Shown here one piece after another: positions 25,393 to 34,633 of a DNA stretch of 64,000 nt. Origin of the DNA: Rhizobiaceae bacterium (lineage in GTDB: Bacteria > Pseudomonadota > Alphaproteobacteria > Rhizobiales > Rhizobiaceae). The notes under the pieces were generated by a model that saw only the letters and a program-made list of their open reading frames with translations, was not told where the DNA came from and did not search any database. The position numbers were made by a program, and so were the translations under genes. Within the stretch, counting starts at the first letter, position 1. Each line of letters begins with the position of its first letter. The stretch covers positions 126,001-190,000 of the forward strand of contig JAHBYZ010000003.1 in the NCBI GenBank assembly GCA_019635695.1, written 5' to 3'.

Positions 25393-26826
25393 ATGGATTT
25401 CGCGGTCACAAAGGACCTGCTGGCCAAGGATCTGCTGGCGAGACTCACCGGGATCGTCGGGGAGTCCGGCGTGATGGCCGACGCCGACCCGGCGTCGCGC
25501 TACCGGCGCGACTGGTCGGGCGACGGCAGCGGTCTGCCGCTTGCGGTGGTGCGGCCGCGCAGCTCAGGCGAGGTGGCGCGCGTCGCGGCGCTTTGCTCGG
25601 AGCGCGGCGTGAAGCTCGTGCCGCAGGGTGGCCACACCGGCCTGGTGAGCGGCGCTCTGCCTTCGGCGGCAGGCGACGAGCTGGTTCTCAGCCTCGAGCG
25701 CCTGAACCGGATCGTCTCGATCGACGAGGACAATTTCAGCATGGTCGTCGAGGCCGGCTGCGTGCTGGAGACGGTGCGCGCGGCGGCTGCCGAACGCGGC
25801 TTCGTGTTCCCCCTGGCGCTCGGCTCGCAGGGCTCCTGCCAGATCGGCGGCGCGGTCGCCACCAATGCCGGCGGCCTCAACGTGCTGCGCTACGGCATGA
25901 TGCGCGACCTCGTGCTCGGGCTGGAGATGGTGCTGCCCGACGGGCGCGTCTGGGACGGCCAGAAGGCGCTGCGCAAAGACAACACCGGCTACGACCTGAA
26001 ACAGCTGGTGCTTGGTTCGGAAGGCACGCTCGGCATTGTCACGGCGGTGACGCTGAAACTGTTCCCGGCGCCGACGCAGGTGGAGACGGCATTCCTGGCG
26101 CTTGATTCGGCGGATGCGGTGGTAAAACTCTACGGCCAGGCAAGGCGCGACCTGTGCGACCTGCTGTCGGCCTTCGAATTGCTGACCGACGGTGGCGTCG
26201 TCCATTCCGGGCTGCCGAATCCGCTGGGCTCGCCTGCGCCCTGCTACGTGCTGCTGGAAATCTCGGCGAGCGGGCTGGTCGACGCGCGGGCGCTGCTCGA
26301 AACCTTTCTCGAAAGCGCGCTGGAGCGCGGGCTTGTCCGCGACGGCGCGATGGCCGCGACCTCGGCGCATGCGGCCTCGTTCTGGCAGATCCGCGAGATG
26401 ATCATCGAGCGGCAGCGGCGCGAGGGCCGCCACCTGCGCACCGACATTTCGGTGCCGATCTCGGCCATAGCCCGCTTTATCGCGCAGGCGGAATCGGCGA
26501 TCGAGGCTCTGTCGCCCGACGCCATCGTGCTTGCCTACGGCCATATCGGCGACGGCAACCTTCACTTCAACGTGGTGCCGCCCGCGGGCCTGAGCGAGGC
26601 CGGCAAGATCGACCTGCTGCACCGCTGCGAGGAGCGCATCTTCGCCGTCCTCGACGGCCTCGGCGGCTCGATCAGTGCCGAGCACGGCATCGGCCGGCTG
26701 AAGCGCCATGCCTTTCTTGACCGCATCTCGCCGGTCCACCGCGACCTGCTCGGCGCGATCAAGCAGGTGTTCGACCCAGCCGGCATCCTCAACCCCGGCA
26801 GAATACTGGAGCATCGGGCGCCATGA
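25393..26826 (+). CDS. FAD-linked 2-hydroxyacid dehydrogenase (GlcD/D-lactate dehydrogenase family)
   Basis: A 477-residue flavoprotein. The PCMH-type FAD-binding domain spans about residues 45-225 (VPQGGHTGLVSGALP, QIGGAVATNAGG, GSEGTLGIVT). The C-terminal cap domain carries the metal-binding region AYGHIGDGNLHFN and SAEHGIGRLKR. Relatives oxidise D-lactate, D-2-hydroxyglutarate or glycolate with electrons passing to the respiratory chain. In a deoxy-sugar cluster it could consume a hydroxyacid end product such as lactate, by inference. The ATG at 25393 was chosen over a longer frame that would include the operator. The GntR start overlaps its stop. Confidence 0.86.
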   Translation: MDFAVTKDLLAKDLLARLTGIVGESGVMADADPASRYRRDWSGDGSGLPLAVVRPRSSGEVARVAALCSERGVKLVPQGGHTGLVSGALPSAAGDELVLSLERLNRIVSIDEDNFSMVVEAGCVLETVRAAAAERGFVFPLALGSQGSCQIGGAVATNAGGLNVLRYGMMRDLVLGLEMVLPDGRVWDGQKALRKDNTGYDLKQLVLGSEGTLGIVTAVTLKLFPAPTQVETAFLALDSADAVVKLYGQARRDLCDLLSAFELLTDGGVVHSGLPNPLGSPAPCYVLLEISASGLVDARALLETFLESALERGLVRDGAMAATSAHAASFWQIREMIIERQRREGRHLRTDISVPISAIARFIAQAESAIEALSPDAIVLAYGHIGDGNLHFNVVPPAGLSEAGKIDLLHRCEERIFAVLDGLGGSISAEHGIGRLKRHAFLDRISPVHRDLLGAIKQVFDPAGILNPGRILEHRAP

Positions 26827-27557
26827 GGATCAACACGCTCGACCGTCCCGTAAGGCTGCCGGCGCGCATCGCCGACGCGCTCAAGCGCGAGATCGAGGAG
26901 GGTCGCCTGAAGCCGGGCGACCGGCTGCCAACCGAGCAGTATCTGGCGGAGAATTTCGGCGTCAGCCGCAACGTGGTGCGCGAGGCGATCGCGCAGCTGC
27001 GCTCGGCCGGACTGGTCGTCTCCCGGCAGGGGCTCGGCTCGGTGGTGGCAAAGACCGGCGAGACCGAGCGCGGCTTTCACATCGACATGGAGCAGGGCGG
27101 CGACGCCAGCGCCTTCCAGAACGTTTACGAGCTGCGGCTGGCGATCGAGATGCAGGCCGCCGATTTCGCCGCGCGGCGCGGCGACGCGGCCCATCTGAAG
27201 GCGATTTCCGAGACCTACGAGCGCATGCGCGACGCCGAGCGCTGGGAGGCGGAGGGCGTCGACCTCGACATCGAGTTCCATCTCGCCATCGCGCGCGCAT
27301 CCGGCAATCCGCTGATGGAAGACGCCATCAGCTACCTGACGGGGGGCATGCGCCAGACCATCGTCGCCACGCGCGAGCGCTCGGGCGAGGTGATCGGCGA
27401 GGTGAAGCGGCTGACTCTCGACGAGCATGCGGCAATCCGCGACGCCATCGTGAACAGGGATCCGGACGCGGCGCGCGCGGCGATGCTCGCGCACATCACC
27501 AACGCCGCGCACCGGCTCGGATACGACATCTTCAGGGAGGACGCCGCGGGACGTTAG
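26823..27557 (+). CDS. GntR-family regulator, FadR type (FCD domain)
   Basis: A 244-residue regulator. The winged HTH covers residues 10-75 (LPTEQYLAENFGVSRNVVREAI), followed by an all-helical FCD effector domain with the metal-binding pattern (EFHLAIARASGNPLM and a late His in LDEHAAIRDAI). It overlaps the FAD-oxidase stop by 4 bases. FCD regulators usually bind small hydroxy- or keto-acids, so a sugar-acid intermediate could be the inducer of both divergent units. Confidence 0.88.
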   Translation: MRINTLDRPVRLPARIADALKREIEEGRLKPGDRLPTEQYLAENFGVSRNVVREAIAQLRSAGLVVSRQGLGSVVAKTGETERGFHIDMEQGGDASAFQNVYELRLAIEMQAADFAARRGDAAHLKAISETYERMRDAERWEAEGVDLDIEFHLAIARASGNPLMEDAISYLTGGMRQTIVATRERSGEVIGEVKRLTLDEHAAIRDAIVNRDPDAARAAMLAHITNAAHRLGYDIFREDAAGR

Positions 27558-27653
27558 GCGGCGGCCTCGGAGGAATTGCCTGGAACTGGGGCTCGATGCC
27601 CGCACCAGCAGGCGAACAGGACAAGTTGCGGGCGGAACTTTGTGGAGGACAAC

Positions 27654-28925
27654 ATGGGTGAAATGAGCAGCATTTCCCGTCGCCTGTTCCTGGGTGGCCT
27701 GGCTACGGCCGGTCTGTCGGCAGGCTTGCTGGCGCGCATCAACACAGTCTACGCGCAGAACTTTTCCGGCCAGCTCAACGTGCTGTGCGACGCCGCCAAG
27801 CGCGCCGCGCTGCAGAGCGCCTGCGACAAGTTCGGCAAGCTGAATCCCGGCCTCGACATCCGCCTGAATGCGGCGAGCGTCGACCAGCTGATGGCGACGG
27901 TGCGCATGCAGTATACGTCGGGCACCGCCCCGGACATCGTTCCGGTCTGGCCGGGCAGCGGCGTGCCGCTCTCCGTGCATCAGGTGGCGCCCGGCGGCTT
28001 CCTCGCCGACCTCTCAGACCAGCCGATCGCCAAGGCGGTGCCGGCCTTCGCCAAGGACGTCATCGAGGTCGACGGCAAGCTTTACTGGTACGCCAATCAG
28101 CCGTCGGTGATCGGCGGCATCACCAACATGCGCGTCATCCAGAAGGCCGGCGTGAAGCAGCCGACCACCTGGCCGGAATTCCTGGACATGTGCCAGAAGC
28201 TCAAGGACCAGGGCATCATCCCGATCGCGCTCGGCAACGCGACGCAGTGGAACACCCAGCTCATCACCTATGCGCTGGTGGCGACGACCGTGTTCAAGGA
28301 CAACCCCGCGTTCCCCGAGGATATGAAGGCCGGCAAGGTCACATTCGTCGGTTCCGGCTGGGAAGAGGCTCTGGAGAAGTACATGGTCCTGAAGGACCGC
28401 GGCTTCTTCAACGACAACCCGCTCGGCACCTCGTTCGAGGAATCGCAGCAGCTGGTCGCTTCCGAGCAGGCGGCGATGGCGATCCACACCGCCGGCACCA
28501 TGGCAGGCATGATCAAGACGGCCGGCCACCGCGACTTCGAGATGTGGCCGATTCCCGGCCGCGACGACGCCGCGCAGACGCAGGTGCCGGTCGGCATCAC
28601 CAACGGTTATGGAGTGTTTGAGCAGTCCAAGAACAAGGACGCGGCGGTCGCCTTCCTCAACTTCATGTATGAGCCGGAGATCCAGCAGGACTGGGCGACC
28701 ACGACGCTGGTGCCGGTATTCGGCATGCCGCCCGAGCTGACCGACCCGGTATATGTCGGCATCATGAAGTACGTGAACGAGGGCAAGGGCGCTCTCTACA
28801 TGGACAATAAGTGGCCGAACCCGCGCGTTCAGGAAGCCCACTTCGTTGGCATCCACGACCTGTTCTCCGGCAAGGCGACCATCAAGGATGTGCTCGGCCG
28901 CATGGACGCCGCCTACAAGTCTTGA
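27654..28925 (+). CDS. ABC transporter substrate-binding protein, family 1, Tat-exported
   Basis: A 423-residue binding protein. The N-terminus has a twin-arginine signal (SRRLFLGGLATAG), ending near VYAQ at residue 35, so folded export by Tat is likely. GGAGG lies five bases before the ATG. The two permease genes follow. The substrate is probably a rhamnose- or other deoxyhexose-containing oligosaccharide, because an intracellular GH78 rhamnosidase closes the operon. Confidence 0.88.
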   Translation: MGEMSSISRRLFLGGLATAGLSAGLLARINTVYAQNFSGQLNVLCDAAKRAALQSACDKFGKLNPGLDIRLNAASVDQLMATVRMQYTSGTAPDIVPVWPGSGVPLSVHQVAPGGFLADLSDQPIAKAVPAFAKDVIEVDGKLYWYANQPSVIGGITNMRVIQKAGVKQPTTWPEFLDMCQKLKDQGIIPIALGNATQWNTQLITYALVATTVFKDNPAFPEDMKAGKVTFVGSGWEEALEKYMVLKDRGFFNDNPLGTSFEESQQLVASEQAAMAIHTAGTMAGMIKTAGHRDFEMWPIPGRDDAAQTQVPVGITNGYGVFEQSKNKDAAVAFLNFMYEPEIQQDWATTTLVPVFGMPPELTDPVYVGIMKYVNEGKGALYMDNKWPNPRVQEAHFVGIHDLFSGKATIKDVLGRMDAAYKS

Positions 28926-28956
28926 CGTAGGCCAGGGGGCCGGGAGCGAAAGATCG

Positions 28957-29874
28957 ATGAGAGACGAAGGTCCCGGCCTCGCCGCGCCGCCGCTATGGCG
29001 ACGCTTCCTGGACTGGGGCGGGGTGAACTATCTGTTCATCCTGCCCGCGGTCGCCATCTATGTCGGCGTCATACTGACTCCGATCATCATGGGCACCGGC
29101 TACGCCTTCACCGACTGGGACGGGCTGCGCCAGACCATCAACTACAACGGGCTGTCCAACTTCTACCGCATGTTCGGCGACGAGCAGGTGCGCTCGGCCA
29201 TCGGCACCACGCTCATCATCGCGTTCTCTCTGGTGGTGGTGAAGGTGGCGTTCGGGCTGGTGCTGGCGCTGCTGGTCGATTCCAACCTCAAGTCGCGCAA
29301 CTGGCTGCGGCTGGTCTTCTTCATGCCGGTGGTGCTGACCCCGATCATCGTCTCCTATCTGTGGAAATACATCTTCTCCAACAACGGCACGCTTAACACG
29401 CTGCTCAAGATGGTCGGCCTCGACCCGCTGCGCTGGCTGGGCGACCCGACGCTGGCGCTGGTCAGCGTCATCATCGTCACCTCGTGGCAGTCGGTCGGGC
29501 TGTCGATGGTCATCTTCCTGGCCGGCCTGCAGGCCATTCCGCCGGAGCTTGACGAGGCCGCCACCATCGACGGCGCAAATCCGCTGCAGCGCATCTGGCA
29601 CGTGACGCTGCCGATGCTGGCGCCGGCGATGACCATCTGCGTGGTCATCGCGCTGATACAGGGCCTGCGCTTCTTCGACCAGATCTACGCGCTGACGCGC
29701 GGCGGCCCGGGCTACGCCACCGAGACGCTGTCGACCATGATCTACCGCATCAGCTTCCAGTTCGGCGAGTTCAGCTACGGCGCGGCGGTGGCGCTGGTGT
29801 TCTCGTTGATCGTGGCGGTGATCGTGCTGCCGGTCATGCAGTTCCTGCGCAGCCGGGAGTTCGCCCATGGCTAG
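28957..29874 (+). CDS. ABC sugar transporter permease 1 (MalF type)
   Basis: A 305-residue permease with about six membrane segments. The cytoplasmic EAA loop, which docks the ATPase, is visible as DEAATIDGANPLQRIWHVTLP near residue 205. The partner permease overlaps its 3' end by 8 bases. With the binding protein and the distant ATPase it forms a CUT1-type sugar importer. Confidence 0.9.
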   Translation: MRDEGPGLAAPPLWRRFLDWGGVNYLFILPAVAIYVGVILTPIIMGTGYAFTDWDGLRQTINYNGLSNFYRMFGDEQVRSAIGTTLIIAFSLVVVKVAFGLVLALLVDSNLKSRNWLRLVFFMPVVLTPIIVSYLWKYIFSNNGTLNTLLKMVGLDPLRWLGDPTLALVSVIIVTSWQSVGLSMVIFLAGLQAIPPELDEAATIDGANPLQRIWHVTLPMLAPAMTICVVIALIQGLRFFDQIYALTRGGPGYATETLSTMIYRISFQFGEFSYGAAVALVFSLIVAVIVLPVMQFLRSREFAHG

Positions 29875-30700
29875 CACCGCACCCTATCGCGCGCGCAACT
29901 TCGCGCTGGAGATCGTCGCGCTCGTCGCCGCGATCGTCTTCATCTTCCCGATCTATCTGCTGGTGACGATATCGCTCAAGGAGCGCTCCACCTGGAGCCG
30001 CAACCCGATGAGCCCGCCGCTGGAGCCCTACTGGGGCAATTTCCAGGAGGCATGGAAGCAGGCCTACCTCTCTGACGCTCTGCTTTCGTCCATCGTCGTC
30101 GTCACGCTGAGCCTCATCATTCTCGTCACTGTTGGCGCGTTCGGTGCCTATTTCCTGGCGCGCTGCCGGCCGCGCATGGGCTACGTGCTCTACATCTTCT
30201 TTCTGCTGGCGATGATCCTGCCGTTCCAGCTCGGCCTGCTGCCGCTCTACCAGCTGATGCGCGACGTGCAGCTGCTCGGCACGCCGTTCAGCCTTGTGAT
30301 CTTCTATTGCGGCTACCAGCTGCCGTTCACGATCTTCCTCTACACGGGCTACATCCGCGCCTTGCCGCGCGCCTATGACGAGGCGGCGAAGATCGACGGC
30401 GCGACCGACATGCAGACCTTCCTGCATGTGATCTTCCCGATGATCCGGCCGGTGACGGGCACCGTCATCATCCTCAACTGCGTGTTCATCTGGAACGACT
30501 TCATGACGCCGCTGCTCTATTTGCAGGGCTCGCGCTGGGCGACGATCCCGGTGGCGGTCGCCGCGTTCGTCGACCAGGAGATCACCGACTGGGGCATCGT
30601 CTTCGCCGCGCTTCTGATCGGCATCGCACCGGTCATGGCGCTGTTCGCGGTGCTGCAGCGCCGCATGATGGAAGGTTTTGCAGGTGGCCTCAAAGCCTGA
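29867..30700 (+). CDS. ABC sugar transporter permease 2 (MalG type)
   Basis: A 277-residue MalG-type permease with six membrane segments and the EAA loop DEAAKIDGATDMQTFLHVIFP near residue 172. It pairs with the preceding permease. A strong hairpin lies between it and the rhamnosidase gene, which may lower expression of the latter. Confidence 0.9.
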   Translation: MASTAPYRARNFALEIVALVAAIVFIFPIYLLVTISLKERSTWSRNPMSPPLEPYWGNFQEAWKQAYLSDALLSSIVVVTLSLIILVTVGAFGAYFLARCRPRMGYVLYIFFLLAMILPFQLGLLPLYQLMRDVQLLGTPFSLVIFYCGYQLPFTIFLYTGYIRALPRAYDEAAKIDGATDMQTFLHVIFPMIRPVTGTVIILNCVFIWNDFMTPLLYLQGSRWATIPVAVAAFVDQEITDWGIVFAALLIGIAPVMALFAVLQRRMMEGFAGGLKA

Positions 30701-30716
30701 CCGCGTCAGCTCTTGC

Positions 30717-30742
30717 GGCCGGGCGAGGGAGCGCGCCCGGCC
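30717..30742 (+). terminator. Intercistronic hairpin, possible attenuator
   Basis: GGCCGGGCG pairs perfectly with CGCCCGGCC across an 8-base loop, between permease 2 and the GH78 gene. Only a weak T-rich tract (TTCATT) follows, so it is more likely a partial terminator or mRNA-stability element than a full stop. Confidence 0.5.
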
Positions 30743-30770
30743 TTCATTCGATCGTTTCCGGGAGGAATAA

Positions 30771-33488
30771 TTGTCCGCATTGAAGACCGTCGATTTGCGC
30801 TGCGAGCACCTGTTCGAGCCGCAGGGGCTCAACACGCGCCAGCCGCGCTTCACCTGGGGCCTCGAAGGCAAGGGCCGTGGCCGCAACCAGAGCGCCTACC
30901 GCATCGTCGCCGGCACCGACCGCGCCGCGGTCGCCAAGGGCAAGGGCGAGTGGTGGGACACCGGCAAGGTGGTCTCCGGTGACGCGCTGCTGATTCCGTG
31001 GGCCGGACGCGCGCTGCGCTCCGACCTCGCGATCTGGTGGTCGGTGCAGGTGTGGGACGAGAAGGACGAGGCCGCGGGCTTCTCGGAGCCGGCACTGTTT
31101 CGCACCGGGCTGATGGATGCGACCGACTGGAAGGCCAAGTGGGTCTCGCGCCAGCTGGTGCCGCCCGGCGGCCGCTTCCCGCCGCAGGACACCGTATACG
31201 ACAACCCCTACTGGGCGCGGCCGACGGACCATTACCGCCGCGAGTTCGACGTTGCGCGCAAGGTGAAGCGCGCCACCGTCTACGCCACCGCGCTCGGCCT
31301 CTACGAGCTCTATGTCAACGGCAGGAAGCTCGGCGACCAGGAACTGGCGCCGGGCTGGACGGACTTCCACACCCGCGTGGAGTACCAGAGCTACGATGCG
31401 ACCAAGGCGCTCGCCACCGGCCGCAACACGATAGCGGCGATCGTCGGCGAGGGCTGGTATTCGGGCCGCGTCGCCTACGACAACAAGCGCGCCGGCAGTC
31501 ACTACGGCGTGCGCCCGGCGCTGCTGGCACAGCTTCATGTCGAGTACGATGACGGCAGCATCGAGATCGTCGCCACCGATTCCAGCTGGAAGTGCGGCAA
31601 CGAGGCGACCGTCTATTCCGACTTGCTGTTGGGCGAAAGATACGACGCGCGGCTGGAGCTGCCGGGCTGGGACAGGAACGGTTTCGAGGCCAAGGGCTGG
31701 TGGGACGCCGAGGAGATCGTCGTGCTGCCGCGCGCGCCGAAGCTCGACGCCACGCGCGGCGTGCCGATCCGCAAGACCAAAACCTTCGATCCGAAGTTCC
31801 TGCACAGGACCAAGGACGGCAAGCTGATCTACGACGTGGGGCAGAACCTCGCCGGCCATTGCCGGCTGGAGCTGAAGGCGCCGCGCGACGCGGTCTTCAC
31901 CATGCGCCATGGCGAGGCGCTGGAGCCGGGCGGCACGCTCTACACGGCCAACCTGCGCTGGGCGCTCGCCACCGACACCTACATCTCCAAGGGCGGCAAG
32001 CAGGTTTTCGAGCCGCGCTTCACCTTCCACGGTTTCCAGTTCGTCGAGGTGACCGTGCCGGAGGGCATGGGGCCGAAGGACATCAGGCTGACGGCGATCG
32101 CGGTGCATTCCGACATGCCGGAGGCGGGTAAGTTCGCCAGCGGCAGCGAGATGCTGAACCGGCTGCAGGCCAATATCGAGTGGACGCAGCGCTCCAACTT
32201 CATCGCCGTGCCGACCGACTGCCCGCAGCGTGACGAGCGCATGGGCTGGCTGGGCGACGCGCAGGTGTTCTTCAACACCGGCGTATTCAACTTCGACTGC
32301 TCGGGCTTCATGGCAAAGTGGCTGCAGGACGTGGCCGACGCGCAGACGCCGGAAGGCATCTTCACCGACGTGGCGCCGTCGCTGGTCTACACGCGCTTCG
32401 CCCCGCGTCCGCCGCGCGGCGCGCCTGGCTGGGGAGACGCCGGCGTGCTGATCCCGTGGCGCATGTACCAGCGCTACGGCGATGTGGATCTGCTGCATAG
32501 CCACTACGCCGGCATGGTGCGCTGGCTCGACTTCATCGAGAAGGAAAACCCTTCCGGAGTCCGGGAAGAGGGCAACTTCAGCAACTGGGGCGACTGGCTC
32601 TGCCTCGGCAATTTCACGCCGAAGGCGGTGGTCGCCACGGCATACTGGGCCTATCAGGCGAAGGTGATGGAGAAGGCGGCGCGCGTGCTCGGCCGCCGGC
32701 AGGACGAGGCGCGTTTTTCCGCCATGTTCCGCGACGTGCGCGCAGCGTTCCGCAAGGCATTCGTCGACAAGAATGCGAAGATTTCGGGCGACACGCAGAC
32801 CGCCTATCTGTTCGCGCTCGACTTCGACCTGCTGGAGCCGGCCGAGCGGCCGAAGGCGGTGAAGCACCTGAAGGCCGCCATCGAGGCGGCCGGCGGCCAC
32901 ATCCAGACCGGCATCCACGGCATCAGCCATATCTGCCCTTCGCTGGTGGAGAACGGCGAGACGCAAAGCGCCTACGATCTGCTGCTGAAGGAGACCTACC
33001 CGTCCTGGGGCTTCTCCATCCGCAACGGCGCGACGACGATCTGGGAGCGCTGGGACGGCTGGACGCCGGAGCGCGGCTTCCAGAGCGTCAACATGAACTC
33101 GCTGAACCACTACGCGCTCGGCGCCATCGGCGAGTTCATGTACGAGCGCGTCGCCGGCATCGGCATCCCGGACGCGGGCGGCGCTTATCGCACGATCAGC
33201 CTGCGGCCGCTGCCCAGCAGGGAGCTGGGCTTTGCCGAGGCGAGCTATCGCGGCCATCTCGGCACGGTGGCGAGCAGGTGGAAGGTCGACGCCAAGGCCA
33301 CCAAGTGGGACGTGACGATCCCGCCCAACGCGACCGGCGCGGTCGAGCTGCCGGCGGCGTTCGCAAAAGTGCTGCTGGACGGCAAGCCTCTCGCTGCCAC
33401 CGGCATCGAGACGCGGGAGACCGCCGACGGCGGCATCGCCTTCGAGATCGGCTCCGGCGACTACGCCTTCACGCTCGCGGCGGCCTGA
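30771..33488 (+). CDS. Alpha-L-rhamnosidase, GH78
   Basis: A 905-residue GH78 enzyme, full length for the family: N-terminal beta-sandwich domains (about 1-390), the (alpha/alpha)6 catalytic barrel (about 430-800) and a C-terminal beta domain. The family motif DCPQRDERMGWLGDAQ near residue 485 contains acidic catalytic residues, and NWGDWL follows later. It cleaves terminal alpha-L-rhamnose from glycosides. No signal peptide is seen, so it should act in the cytoplasm on imported rhamnosides. The start is a TTG five bases after GGAGG; no in-frame ATG precedes the conserved part. It converges on the AraC gene. Confidence 0.92.
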   Translation: MSALKTVDLRCEHLFEPQGLNTRQPRFTWGLEGKGRGRNQSAYRIVAGTDRAAVAKGKGEWWDTGKVVSGDALLIPWAGRALRSDLAIWWSVQVWDEKDEAAGFSEPALFRTGLMDATDWKAKWVSRQLVPPGGRFPPQDTVYDNPYWARPTDHYRREFDVARKVKRATVYATALGLYELYVNGRKLGDQELAPGWTDFHTRVEYQSYDATKALATGRNTIAAIVGEGWYSGRVAYDNKRAGSHYGVRPALLAQLHVEYDDGSIEIVATDSSWKCGNEATVYSDLLLGERYDARLELPGWDRNGFEAKGWWDAEEIVVLPRAPKLDATRGVPIRKTKTFDPKFLHRTKDGKLIYDVGQNLAGHCRLELKAPRDAVFTMRHGEALEPGGTLYTANLRWALATDTYISKGGKQVFEPRFTFHGFQFVEVTVPEGMGPKDIRLTAIAVHSDMPEAGKFASGSEMLNRLQANIEWTQRSNFIAVPTDCPQRDERMGWLGDAQVFFNTGVFNFDCSGFMAKWLQDVADAQTPEGIFTDVAPSLVYTRFAPRPPRGAPGWGDAGVLIPWRMYQRYGDVDLLHSHYAGMVRWLDFIEKENPSGVREEGNFSNWGDWLCLGNFTPKAVVATAYWAYQAKVMEKAARVLGRRQDEARFSAMFRDVRAAFRKAFVDKNAKISGDTQTAYLFALDFDLLEPAERPKAVKHLKAAIEAAGGHIQTGIHGISHICPSLVENGETQSAYDLLLKETYPSWGFSIRNGATTIWERWDGWTPERGFQSVNMNSLNHYALGAIGEFMYERVAGIGIPDAGGAYRTISLRPLPSRELGFAEASYRGHLGTVASRWKVDAKATKWDVTIPPNATGAVELPAAFAKVLLDGKPLAATGIETRETADGGIAFEIGSGDYAFTLAAA

Positions 33489-33497
33489 CCGGCCGCC

Positions 33498-34415
33498 TCA
33501 GACGCGACCCGCCGCGCGCCGGTAGGCGCTCGGCGTCATGCCGCGCTCGGCGCGGAAGTTGCGGTTGAAGTTGGAGATGTTGAAGTAGCCGACGGCGAAG
33601 CAGATCTCGGTGATCGGCTCGTCGGTGTCCGACAGCATGCGGCAGGCCTGCGCGATCCTCAGCTTGCGCAAATAGTCGACGAAATTGTGCCCGGTGTTGC
33701 GCTTGAAGAAGCGCGAGAACGCCGTCGGCGTCATGTCGAGCCGCGCCGCGATCTCGGTCATCTGCACGTCGCCGGGCAGCGCCTCCAGCACCAAGGTGAT
33801 CGCCTGATGCACGAGGTCGGAGGCCTGCTGGTCCATGCGCGCGACATAGTGGGCGGTCGCCAGCGGCGCGCGCTCGGCGGTGCGGCCGAGCAGGTCGATC
33901 AGTTCGAGAAAGCGGGCGAACTTGAGCAGGCCGCTGCTGGCATGGATTTCCTCCATGAGTGCCGCGCCATCCCGCGCGGTCTCGCCGCAATACTCCCAGC
34001 TGCGCCCGAACGCCTCGGCCGGGAAGGCCTGCAGCTTGAACTCCGGAAAGGTGTCGGCCGCCTGCGCCAGCAGGTGCGGGTCGAACTGGATGACGAGGTC
34101 GCGGTCGGCCACCGTCGCGCCGCCGAGATTCTCGGTCACCCAGTTGTGCGGCACGTTGGAATTGACGAAGGCGAGATGGCCGGGCTCGAAGGTGCCGACA
34201 TGGTCGCCGACGAAGACGCGCCCGCTGGAGCGGCGGATCAAATGAATCTCGTGCTCGGGATGGTAGTTCCAGCGGGCAATGTCGCAGGGAAAGTCGTGCG
34301 TCTGGCAGCGGAAGCTGTGGCCGGGATCGCGCATGATGCGCTCGAGCGACGGCAGCCGCCGCGCTGGCGTGCGGGCCGCGCCGGGCATCTGGAGGTCTGG
34401 CGGCGATGGTCTCAT
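33498..34415 (-). CDS. AraC-family transcriptional regulator
   Basis: A 305-residue regulator. The N-terminal cupin-like sensor domain (about 30-180) includes HPEHEIHLI. The double HTH of AraC proteins is at the C-terminus (TEIAARLDMTPTAFSRFF and ITEICFAVGYFNISNFNRNF). The ATG at 34415 is preceded by GAGGA six bases away. It diverges from the ABC operon at 34.6 kb, its most probable target, and converges on GH78. The inducer is presumably the imported polyol or sugar. Confidence 0.88.
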   Translation of the reverse strand: MRPSPPDLQMPGAARTPARRLPSLERIMRDPGHSFRCQTHDFPCDIARWNYHPEHEIHLIRRSSGRVFVGDHVGTFEPGHLAFVNSNVPHNWVTENLGGATVADRDLVIQFDPHLLAQAADTFPEFKLQAFPAEAFGRSWEYCGETARDGAALMEEIHASSGLLKFARFLELIDLLGRTAERAPLATAHYVARMDQQASDLVHQAITLVLEALPGDVQMTEIAARLDMTPTAFSRFFKRNTGHNFVDYLRKLRIAQACRMLSDTDEPITEICFAVGYFNISNFNRNFRAERGMTPSAYRRAAGRV

Positions 34416-34434
34416 GTCGCGTCCTCGCGTCGCG

Positions 34435-34453
34435 GATCGCTATGATAGCGATC
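34435..34453. promoter_or_regulatory. Inverted repeat GATCGCTA-N3-TAGCGATC upstream of araC-type gene
   Basis: A perfect 8+8 inverted repeat with a 3-base spacer, 19 bases upstream of the AraC start in the 218-base divergent gap. AraC proteins usually bind direct repeats, so this could be an operator for another protein or a leader hairpin. The rest of the gap shows no clear element beyond the GGGAGG of the next gene. Confidence 0.4.
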
Positions 34454-34633
34454 ATGCATCGCCGATGAATTAATGCAACCGCTGCAGGCGATTTGCCTAT
34501 GCTGCACTGCATGATGCGCATAAAAGTATCGGCATGGCGCAAGCCGGACCCTAGAGGCGGGCATTGCCGTCCCGTATCAGACCATGGTGGAAGAGGAGCT
34601 GAACCGTTTCAGCCCGCACCTGGGAGGACGAAC

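Noticed and set aside
30744-33257. Long 837-codon open frame on the minus strand
   Set aside because: It lies opposite the GH78 gene, is rich in Arg, Ala and Val without domain motifs, and reflects the GC-rich third positions of the real gene.
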